Assembly (NCBI RefSeq): GCF_008929045.1
Contig: NZ_VFAH01000006.1
Span: 1-64,000, forward strand
Reading direction: 5' to 3'
Source of the DNA: Noviherbaspirillum aerium
GTDB lineage: Bacteria; Pseudomonadota; Gammaproteobacteria; Burkholderiales; Burkholderiaceae_D
Length of the DNA: 64,000 nucleotides
Part shown: one piece after another, positions 57,675 through 64,000 of the stretch
How positions within the stretch are numbered: position 1 is the first letter of the stretch
How the letters are laid out: each line of letters opens with the position of its first letter
Translations under genes and position numbers: made by a program
The notes under the pieces: generated by a model
The model's database searches: none
Seen by the model: only the letters and a program-made list of their open reading frames with translations
Told to the model about the DNA's origin: nothing

Positions 57675-58721
57675 TCAAAAATTATGCCTTACGCCAAATC
57701 CAATCGAACGTCCATTGTCACCGCTGTTGGCGTCGATTGGAATCAGGTTGATGGAACTGGAACCACCCGCCGGATTATTTACATACAGCGCACGGGTATA
57801 AAGAACTGTGCGCTTGGATAAAGCGTAATCCCACCCCAGTGCCAGTGCATACGGATCCAGGGGACTATTGTCGACTGCACGTTTTACCACTTGCGCTCGA
57901 AGCGTATTGGTTGCATTGGCGTTCCAGACGACGGAGGCAAGATAGTGGCGTGCGTCACTAGTTCCAGGTGCGTTGCTTGAATCAGTCTCGATTGTCAAAC
58001 CTAGTTGCACAGGACCGATTTTGTAGGTGCCACCGGCAAGATGAAAGGTGGTACGAGTCGGGGCGGCGACCGGTGCTGCTGCCGTACCCGCGTTTTGCAC
58101 CTGGTAAGCATAATAAAGATACAACGGGCCGTTGGCATACATTAGGTTGGCGCCTAGATTTCTTCCGCTAGAAGAACCAGGAGCTTCACCGAGCCCGTAG
58201 GCAACCGTGCCGGAAAACCCGCCGATCGAGGGCGAACGATAAGCAACCATGTTATCAAATCGGCTGAGATATATTGCCTTAGCAGTACCTTGCCCTTCCC
58301 GAAGACCCATAAGATTCATCGGGGACACGTTCGAGTTGAGATTGAACGCGTCAGCCTTGACGAGGCCGTCAAAGCTAGGTGTATATTGCCGACCTAGCCG
58401 AATCGTGCCCCATCCTCCGCCAAGTTCTACCCATGCCGCTCGCCCAAACAAGCGATTGTTGCCGAAAAACTCGGTTCCGGTGTCCGCCGAGAAGCCGTTT
58501 TCGAGAAGGAATCCGGCATGATTGCCACTGCCCAGGTCTTCGGCGCCTTTAAATATCAGGCGCGAAGCCGCCATGTCGCCGTCACGTAAGCGTGTCTGGC
58601 TCTGTGAACCTTTTGCATAGTCGATTCCCAGATCGATGATCCCTGTTATCTGTACTGAACTTTGTGCATTCGCGATACCGGCGATCATGCTGCAGGCTAA
58701 GGTAAGGGCAAGTTTCTTCAC
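57675..58721 (-). CDS. Gram-negative porin (Burkholderiales type)
   Basis: This is a trimeric general porin of the outer membrane. It starts at a GTG with AAGGAG 6 nt upstream. The open frame extends 26 codons more, but the real signal peptide is KKLALTLACSMIAGIANAQ, cleaved before QSSVQITGIIDLG. Alternating beta strands continue to a C-terminal phenylalanine (GFGVRHNF), the mark of outer-membrane assembly. ELGGGWGTIRLGRQYTPSF is the conserved constriction-loop region. About 348 residues is normal. It reads with the CoA-transferase and Bug genes and is divergent from the LysR gene, so all may serve uptake of one organic acid. Confidence 0.92.
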   Translation of the reverse strand: MKKLALTLACSMIAGIANAQSSVQITGIIDLGIDYAKGSQSQTRLRDGDMAASRLIFKGAEDLGSGNHAGFLLENGFSADTGTEFFGNNRLFGRAAWVELGGGWGTIRLGRQYTPSFDGLVKADAFNLNSNVSPMNLMGLREGQGTAKAIYLSRFDNMVAYRSPSIGGFSGTVAYGLGEAPGSSSGRNLGANLMYANGPLYLYYAYQVQNAGTAAAPVAAPTRTTFHLAGGTYKIGPVQLGLTIETDSSNAPGTSDARHYLASVVWNANATNTLRAQVVKRAVDNSPLDPYALALGWDYALSKRTVLYTRALYVNNPAGGSSSINLIPIDANSGDNGRSIGFGVRHNF

Positions 58722-58898
58722 TACTGTCTCCTTAAAACGCTTATGTAATTTTTGCTTGTTAATGGCTCTTTTGCCTTTAGTTGACTTGACCGGAATCATT
58801 TATCTCAGCAGCCAAGTACCGCATTCAGCATTCCATTCGAAGAAGAGTGTATTTTGATCTATGATTGGTGCATATTCATCTTTGCGAATCACCTGATA

Positions 58899-59831
58899 AT
58901 GTCAGCTTATATAGAAACCAGTGACCTTTCTCGGTTTGACCATCTCAAGATCAGGCATTTGAAATTACTTGAACTGCTGCAAGAAACGGGTTCGTTCCGC
59001 CGTGCAGCCACATTGCTGTGTGTAACCCAGCCTGCGGTCACAACAATGGTGAGGGATCTTGAAAGGATGTTTGGCGCCCCGTTGGTTACACGCAGCCGTA
59101 GCGGAGCCATACTCACGGCTGCCGGGATTGAAGTACGTGAACGGCTGCGCGTTGCCATGAACGAAATCGACGCTGCACGACGCGCCGCCATAAATTCGGA
59201 CAAGCCTCAAATTTTGCGCATCGGGGCACTGCCCGCTGCTCTGGTCGAACTTATTCCCGCTGCAATCCGTCGTCTCGATTTGGCGGGTAATTTACCCAGA
59301 ATTTCCATTCACGAAGCCACCGTGGAAACGCTTTTGAATATGTTGGCGCGAGGAGAGCTTGATTGTGTTGTAGCGCGAATAGGAAGTGGCAATCTGTACG
59401 ACAGGCATCTTTATCGATTTCATCATGATCTTATGGGAGAGGAATCCCTACATGTCATTTGCTGCATTAACCATCCCATCGCAAAAAAGAAGAAAGTGTC
59501 ATTAAAGGACATTTCCCTGCTGCCTTGGGTGCTTCCACCAGTTGGATCGCTTACACGCGATACATTCGATGACATATTCATTCGTGCAGGATTACGTCCG
59601 CCATCTCCAATTATCGAATCGCATTTTTTCTACACTAATATCAATATTATTATGCGCACCAATATGCTTGCGGTGGCGCCTACGTCAGCAATTGAAAAAT
59701 TTGGTCATATGATCCATGTATTGCCGGTGCGTTTTACCTATACGCCAGCGCCGATCGCATTAATCTATCGTCAAGAGAATGAACATCTGCCTACGGTACA
59801 CGCCTTTCGAGACGCCATGAGGAAAAGCTAA
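58899..59831 (+). CDS. LysR-family transcriptional regulator
   Basis: This 310-residue protein has an N-terminal winged helix (KIRHLKLLELLQETGSFRRAATLLCVTQPAVTTMVRDLE) and an effector-binding domain. I set the start at the ATG at 58899; the frame extends to a TTG at 58854 without a ribosome site. It is transcribed divergently from the porin gene, the classic LysR arrangement, with a 177-bp intergenic region where it would bind. It probably controls the porin, CoA-transferase and Bug genes in response to the imported acid. Confidence 0.92.
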   Translation: MSAYIETSDLSRFDHLKIRHLKLLELLQETGSFRRAATLLCVTQPAVTTMVRDLERMFGAPLVTRSRSGAILTAAGIEVRERLRVAMNEIDAARRAAINSDKPQILRIGALPAALVELIPAAIRRLDLAGNLPRISIHEATVETLLNMLARGELDCVVARIGSGNLYDRHLYRFHHDLMGEESLHVICCINHPIAKKKKVSLKDISLLPWVLPPVGSLTRDTFDDIFIRAGLRPPSPIIESHFFYTNINIIMRTNMLAVAPTSAIEKFGHMIHVLPVRFTYTPAPIALIYRQENEHLPTVHAFRDAMRKS

Positions 59832-60023
59832 ACATGGCGACAAAAGGAACTTGACCTATACTGAACGAAAGGCTTGTTCTGCCCCACCGTGCAGTTTGGC
59901 AGCGGAAGTAAGGATATGGAGTGGTGATATTAGGTTGTGCCCAATTAATCGAAATAGGCTCAGGTCTGAGGTAGAGTGACGCTTTTGGATGTGGATCGAA
60001 CCGCCATGTTGAACACCTAGGGA

Positions 60024-60236
60024 ATGCGATTTCCGATCGATGTTATTCTGGTGTGCATTCGCTGGTATGCAGCTTACCCATCGATTTGCCAGCATCTGGA
60101 AGAGATGATGCAGGTGCGCGGCGTGCTGGTTAACCACTCATCGATCAACCGCTGGGCGTTTCGGTTCCTGCCATTCCTGGATGAGGTCTTCCGACAGCAC
60201 GCGCAACCGGTTAGTCGAAGCTGGCGAATGGATGAG
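60024..60236 (+). pseudogene. IS6-family transposase, truncated N-terminal part
   Basis: This frame encodes the start of an IS6-type transposase: MRFPIDVILVCIRWYAAYP, HLEEMMQVRGVLVNHSSINRW and SWRMDET. The gene is cut by the next IS6 element, whose left end begins at 60237 inside the codons for RMDET. The rest of the gene is not found on the other side, so the insertion came with a deletion. The left terminal repeat is not clear. Confidence 0.82.
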
Positions 60237-61072
60237 ACGGCAATGTCACGTTAACGATGGATGCGGGTAAAGTCGGGCAATGAAGATATCCCAAGCCCTT
60301 TACCATCGCCATCGCTTCCCCGGTGCGGTCATCAGTTGCGCGGTGCGCTGGTATTTCCGTTTCCAGCTCAGCCTGCGGGATATCGAAGAGCTGCTGCTGG
60401 AGCGTGGCGTGATAGTCAGCTATGAGACGATCCGCCGGTGGTGCGACAAATTCGGCCAGCAGTTTGTCCATCGCGTCAAGCAGGTGCGCCCAGCACCTGG
60501 CTCGACCTGGCATTTGGATGAAGTCTTCGTCAAGATCGACGGGGAACCGTATTTGCTATGGCGTGCTGTCGATCAGCATGGGGCCGAGCTCGACATCCTG
60601 CTTCAGAAACGCCGCGACACCGCGGCCGCCAAACGCTTCTTCCAGCGGTTGCTGGCCCATTATCCGAATGGTCCACGCAAGATCATCACTGACCAGTTGC
60701 GCAGTTATCCCGCTGCGAAAGCAGACCTGCCCGCGCTTGCCGGCGTCAAGCATGTCTTTGTCAAAGCAGCAGCGCGGGTCAACAACCGTGCCGAGAACAG
60801 TCATCAGCCGACACGGGAACGCGAGCGGCGCATGAAGGGGTTCCGTTCACCGCAGCGCACCCAACGCTTTTTGTCGAGCTTTGGACCGATCCGACAATAT
60901 TTCGCTCTCCATCGTCAACAACTCGGTGTCGCTCGTCATCGAAGTGAGCTCACCAGACGCTTCGCTGTCTGGCATGACCTCACCGGCGTCACCCGAAATC
61001 CGTCTACTCCGTTCTGAGTAGGGGTCGACCAGCTCTCTCCTCGCTTCCGCTACGTTAAGTTGACAGTGCCGT
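60237..61072 (+). mobile_element. IS6-family insertion sequence, complete
   Basis: The terminal repeats are ACGGCAATGTCACGTTAACG (60237-60256) and, inverted, CGTTAAGTTGACAGTGCCGT (61053-61072), matching at 17 of 20 positions. The 836-bp size and a single transposase frame fit the IS6 family. There is no clear 8-bp target duplication. The left flank is an older IS6 copy and the right flank an IS2-like fragment, so it sits in a nest of elements. Confidence 0.85.
60280..61017 (+). CDS. IS6-family transposase, full length
   Basis: This 245-residue DDE transposase begins with MKISQALYHRHRFPGAVIS and has the HTH region DIEELLLERGVIVSYETIRRW. The catalytic triad is visible in WHLDEVFVKIDG (Asp), IITDQLRSY (Asp) and NNRAENSHQPTRERERRM (Glu). 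Length and layout are those of an active IS6 enzyme. It lies between both terminal repeats, so it is probably functional. Confidence 0.93.
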   Translation: MKISQALYHRHRFPGAVISCAVRWYFRFQLSLRDIEELLLERGVIVSYETIRRWCDKFGQQFVHRVKQVRPAPGSTWHLDEVFVKIDGEPYLLWRAVDQHGAELDILLQKRRDTAAAKRFFQRLLAHYPNGPRKIITDQLRSYPAAKADLPALAGVKHVFVKAAARVNNRAENSHQPTRERERRMKGFRSPQRTQRFLSSFGPIRQYFALHRQQLGVARHRSELTRRFAVWHDLTGVTRNPSTPF

Positions 61073-61198
61073 TTGAACATTACAATGATCGGCATCCTCA
61101 CAGTGCACTGAAGTATCGTTCACCACGAGAACTTCACCGCAATACTCACTCATCGACCATAGTGTGAAGCGGTGTCCGGTAGTGCGGGGTCAAATCCA
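61072..61198 (+). pseudogene. IS2-like OrfB C-terminus and right inverted repeat
   Basis: Frame 61072-61167 ends an OrfB of IS2 type: FEHYNDRHPHSALKYRSPRE, then LHRNTHSSTIV and a stop. Just after it, at 61173-61198, is a 26-bp sequence whose complement begins TGGATTTGACCCCGC and ends GGACA, as in IS2-type terminal repeats. So this is the right end of the element. The middle fragment at 52860-53210 is of the same type; about 100 residues between the two pieces are missing. Confidence 0.78.
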
Positions 61199-61571
61199 CC
61201 GCTTCGACCTTGAACCCTTCCGTGTACTGCCGTCTCGGTACCGACTTCTCGTCCGTCAATTCCTTCATGCGAACAGACAATAACCAAACTTCCTGCCGTA
61301 CGTGAGATCGGGGCAAAGCCAGTTCGGCATTGTTGATTATTTACCGTCGCCAAGCCCGGCATCGGGACCAGCATGTGCAATGGAAGCAGGCCAATTGCAC
61401 ATGCAAGTTTTCCGTCCTTAAGGTTTTCAGCAAGTTGCCGGAAAAGGCAGCACAACCCGGCACATTGGAATTGAATTCGGATGGCATTCAACGTGGTTTA
61501 TCCCGCACTTATCTAAAAATCAAATAGTGGATTTGCCATTGGCGAGGAATGACGGTGATAAGCTCATCGTC
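61199..61571. other. Intergenic region, no supported gene
   Basis: No convincing coding frame. A minus-strand frame at 61150-61491 overlaps the IS end and lacks family features. The region should hold the promoter of the following gene. Confidence 0.45.
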
Positions 61572-62588
61572 ATGACCAGCCCTCCTAGCTTAAAACAGTG
61601 GATGTTTTCCCTGACAGCCATTTCCGCCATATTCGCGGCCGGTTATGGCTTGGGCAGAAACACTCCGAACCTCGCAGCCGATGCGGCTCCTGCGGCCTGT
61701 CCGTCGACGGCACAGGCGGGAACGATGTATTCCAATCCATGGTCCGGAGGATTGCCAGATCCGGTTGCTTCAGCACCAGCGCCCGTGGCGAGCCCGCCCG
61801 TGCCTGCGGCGGCCGCCGACCCGCTTGCCGCGCTCATTGCCCTGCCCGCCGATACGGATGCATCCGAACGGGAGCGTCTGCTCTCACGCCTGGGCAGCGC
61901 CATGGCGAGCGATGCCGGGCTGCGGCGACGTGCTGTCGCCGCTTATCTGAAGGGAGTTGCAGGCCCGGCTGCCGAGATGCTGGAAATGGCGCTGAGTGCG
62001 GCTGGCACCCCTGAACTCGAGAAAGAGCTTGTTGACTCCACGCGTGCGAATCATCCCGTGCCCGAGCGCCTGGCCAGCTTGCGGCTGCTGGGAGCCGTTG
62101 GCCTGAAGTCGCAGGAAGATCGTTCCATGCTGCTGGAGTCGCTGCGGAACGGCTCGGCAAGCGAGCCGCAGCTGGTTGCCGCCACCTTGTCCGCCTTGTC
62201 GCCGCACGGCCCTATCTCCACATCGGAGCAGGCCACCGTGACAGCGACGCTGTCCACCTATCTGCAATCGCCGGACGCCATCGTGCGCCAGCAGGCGATC
62301 GATGCGTACGTAGCCTGGGCGCCAAGGGAAGCGGGTACCGTGCAGCTGTTGAAAAACGCCGCACTGGATCCCGATCCCGAAGTCCGCTCGGCCGCCGTCT
62401 CCGCCATGGCGGTGGCCGCCGGCAACAGCGCCGATGTGCAGCCGGTCTTGATGGCGCGCATGCTCGACGAGCGGGAAGCGATTGCGGTGCGCAAGGCAGC
62501 GGCCTCCACGCTCGGCACCTTCCCCATGGATTCGGCGGCGATGTCGGCCTATGCCGCCTTCAGCGCGGCTCACATGCGAGAACCTTAA
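61572..62588 (+). CDS. HEAT-repeat-like protein with N-terminal membrane anchor
   Basis: This protein of about 338 residues has one N-terminal membrane helix (WMFSLTAISAIFAAGYGLG), a Pro/Ala-rich linker (about 50-85, with repeats of APAPVASPPVP type) and a helical solenoid from about 110 on. The solenoid has HEAT-like pairs such as SPDAIVRQQAIDAYVAWAP and DPDPEVRSAAVSAMAVAAG. I chose the ATG at 61572; the frame runs back to a GTG at 61527 with no better ribosome site. It probably faces the periplasm and binds another protein. No specific role is recognised. A terminator follows at 62645. Confidence 0.68.
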   Translation: MTSPPSLKQWMFSLTAISAIFAAGYGLGRNTPNLAADAAPAACPSTAQAGTMYSNPWSGGLPDPVASAPAPVASPPVPAAAADPLAALIALPADTDASERERLLSRLGSAMASDAGLRRRAVAAYLKGVAGPAAEMLEMALSAAGTPELEKELVDSTRANHPVPERLASLRLLGAVGLKSQEDRSMLLESLRNGSASEPQLVAATLSALSPHGPISTSEQATVTATLSTYLQSPDAIVRQQAIDAYVAWAPREAGTVQLLKNAALDPDPEVRSAAVSAMAVAAGNSADVQPVLMARMLDEREAIAVRKAAASTLGTFPMDSAAMSAYAAFSAAHMREP

Positions 62589-62609
62589 CGAACATTAACG
62601 AACCTTAAG
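62580..62609 (+). repeat. Three 10-bp tandem repeats over the stop codon
   Basis: GAACCTTAAC, GAACATTAAC and GAACCTTAAG run head to tail at 62580-62609, differing at one base each. The stop codon of the HEAT-like gene is inside the first copy. The period of 10 bp would put the motif on one face of the helix. The purpose is unknown. Confidence 0.8.
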
Positions 62610-62644
62610 AGAAAGCCCAACGACGTACCGGCGTTGGGTAGAGT

Positions 62645-62678
62645 AGGCAGGGGCTGATTACGTAGCGCCCTGCCTTTT
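62645..62678 (+). terminator. Rho-independent terminator candidate
   Basis: AGGCAGGG (62645-62652) pairs with CCCTGCCT (62668-62675), followed at once by TTT. A weaker dyad, CCCAACG/CGTTGGG (62616-62638), lies just upstream. It would end the HEAT-like gene. The convergent 62689-63072 gene could also use it from the other side. Confidence 0.6.
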
Positions 62679-62688
62679 ACAATCTTGA

Positions 62689-63072
62689 CTATCTGTTATA
62701 AATCGTGGGGCTTTTAAGAATGAAGCGTTCACCCGAGTATAGGGCGGCATAGTAGTATCTATAACGTCTCGCAGGTTTGGTGACGGAAATCATTTCACCG
62801 GAGTGCAGCACCTTGTCCCTGGCACTTCTTCCGATCTCCTTATAGCAACGAACGTATGAGGTACATTCATAAATGCGAAGCGTCGCATTCGGTAGACCAT
62901 TGCCAAGATTGTTTTTATCGCGTGACGCAACAGCTGCAGCCGAAGTAATCGGGATGCCAAGGCATACTTTGTACGGACTCACCTTATCACTGCACCTTGT
63001 GGGCGCGACCGCAAATGCCGCCGATGCGGCCGAAATTAATCCCAGTGTCAACACTACATTGAAACACCTCAT
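62689..63072 (-). CDS. Small secreted hypothetical protein
   Basis: This 127-residue protein starts with a clear signal peptide (MRCFNVVLTLGLISAASAAFAVA). The mature part has four Cys (TRCSD, YKVCLG, YECTS, VRCYKE) that could form two disulfides, and an aromatic C-terminus (RRYRYYYAALYSGERF). AAGGAG lies 7 nt before the ATG. No family is recognised. It is probably a periplasmic or exported small domain. Confidence 0.72.
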   Translation of the reverse strand: MRCFNVVLTLGLISAASAAFAVAPTRCSDKVSPYKVCLGIPITSAAAVASRDKNNLGNGLPNATLRIYECTSYVRCYKEIGRSARDKVLHSGEMISVTKPARRYRYYYAALYSGERFILKSPTIYNR

Positions 63073-63347
63073 TATATGACTCCTTCACAGTAACTTAATG
63101 AATGCTTCCGTCTTTCATCTTTCGAATGTCAGTCAATATTTGATCTTCGTGCTCCGTCACCTCCTTTACAGGTCTTGCTCGTCATGAGCTTTTTAAACGA
63201 ACGGGCAGCGCGCGAACGGGCAGCGCCGGTCGCCGTACGAGCACAGCTTGCGAACAGGTGGCAAGAACGCAAAGACACGCACTACCAATGACAAAGGGCT
63301 CGCCGCAACTTGCCGCCATGTACGGCCCGTCCACTCACCCCGTCCAC

Positions 63348-64000
63348 TCACACCGCCGTCCAGCCGCCATCTACCTTCAACGTCGTCCCGGTAATCAATG
63401 ATGCCGCTCCGGAAGCAAGGAACAACACCGGCCAGGATATTTCGGTGGTGTTGCCCACCCTGCCCAGCGGAATGCGCTTGATGACACTGTCCAGGAACTC
63501 CGGATCATCCAGCCATTTGCGCGTGCCATCGGTGCTGACGAACGTCGGCGCGACCGCATTGACGCGGATGTTGGCGGGAGCCCATTCCACCGCGAGACAG
63601 CGCGTCATGTGCACCATGGCGGCCTTCGTCATACAATAAACGGATTCATCACGCAGCGCGACTAGTCCGGCCTGAGACGCGATGTTGACGATCGCACCCG
63701 GCCGCATCTCCGCGATCAACCGGCGGGCGACTGCCTGCGCAGTAAAGAAGGCGGCTTTCACGTTCAATTCGAACATGCTGTCAAACGCCTCGGGCGAGAC
63801 CTCCAGCGCGGCGGCGGGCAAGCTGTGGCCGGCATTGTTGACCAGCACCGTCACCAGACCCAGTTCGGCTTCCACCTCCGCAACGGCATTTTCAATGGAA
63901 GCTGTATCCTGCATGTCCATCGCGACCGCCATTGCTTTCATTCCCTGCTCGCGCAAGCCTGTTGCAACTTCCTTTCCCGCCTCCAGGTTGCGGCAGCCGA
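63348..64000 (-). CDS. Short-chain dehydrogenase/reductase (5' end outside window)
   Basis: This is a classical SDR. The open frame continues to the end of the window, so the TGxxxGxG cofactor loop is missing. Visible are VLVNNAGHSLPAAALE (NNAG motif), IVNIASQAGLVALRDESVYCMTKAA (catalytic Ser and YxxxK) and VNAVAPTFVSTDGTRKWL. The C-terminus ITGTTLKVDGGWTAV is typical of the FabG/sugar-alcohol dehydrogenase group. Substrate is unknown. Confidence 0.93.
   Translation of the reverse strand, partial: GCRNLEAGKEVATGLREQGMKAMAVAMDMQDTASIENAVAEVEAELGLVTVLVNNAGHSLPAAALEVSPEAFDSMFELNVKAAFFTAQAVARRLIAEMRPGAIVNIASQAGLVALRDESVYCMTKAAMVHMTRCLAVEWAPANIRVNAVAPTFVSTDGTRKWLDDPEFLDSVIKRIPLGRVGNTTEISWPVLFLASGAASLITGTTLKVDGGWTAV

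Overview
The window looks like a chromosomal segment of a GC-rich betaproteobacterium, most likely Burkholderiales and plausibly Oxalobacteraceae (the Herbaspirillum/Noviherbaspirillum side). This is an inference. It rests on a Bug-type tripartite tricarboxylate receptor next to a CaiB-type CoA-transferase and a Burkholderiales-style porin, on GC-rich codon use, and on two candidate HrpL (type III secretion) promoters. I could not run a search.

Layout. 1-5.7 kb: the end of an amino-acid ABC transporter ATPase gene, a candidate type III effector (852-1913) with an hrp-box-like promoter, a small hydrophilic protein, an acyltransferase, a LexA-boxed small gene (4682-4990) and a Nudix hydrolase. 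5.8-16.7 kb: a leftward gene cluster that I read as a C7-cyclitol (validoxylamine-like) pathway. It encodes a ROK kinase, a cupin, a 2-epi-5-epi-valiolone synthase-type cyclase, an RmlD-like reductase, a VldE/ValL-type pseudo-glycosyltransferase, a class III aminotransferase, an MDR dehydrogenase, a HAD phosphatase, a frameshifted MFS exporter and a GlgC-like nucleotidyltransferase. Two LacI-family-type operators sit before the first gene. 17.3-19.8 kb: a cardiolipin synthase-like PLD protein and a DegP/MucD-like lipoprotein protease. 20-38 kb: one tightly packed leftward operon, glgE-treS/maltokinase-glgB-glgX-treZ-malQ-treY, for alpha-glucan and trehalose metabolism by three routes (TreS, TreYZ, GlgE). 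38.4-48.5 kb: a signalling block with a 2063-residue Ser/Thr kinase-ATPase-histidine kinase hybrid, a REC-histidine kinase, a single-domain response regulator and a REC-GGDEF-EAL protein. 49.3-52.4 kb: a second hrp-boxed effector candidate and a GH13 alpha-glucosidase. 52.9-61.2 kb: an accessory block bounded by two pieces of an IS2-like transposase gene. It holds IS6-family elements, a two-gene small-protein pair, and a catabolic set (Bug receptor, CoA-transferase, porin, LysR). 61.5-64 kb: a HEAT-like protein, a secreted small protein and part of an SDR.

Main idea. The 5.8-16.7 kb cluster has the core enzymes for making a pseudo-disaccharide mimic of trehalose (validoxylamine type, known elsewhere as trehalase inhibitors). 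It lies about 3 kb from the operon that makes and turns over trehalose. It has no glucosyltransferase, so the expected product is the bare validoxylamine or a variant, not validamycin. The second notable signal is the pair of unrelated Ser-rich hypothetical proteins, each behind an hrp-box-like promoter and each fitting the N-terminal rules for type III effectors, although no secretion apparatus is in the window.
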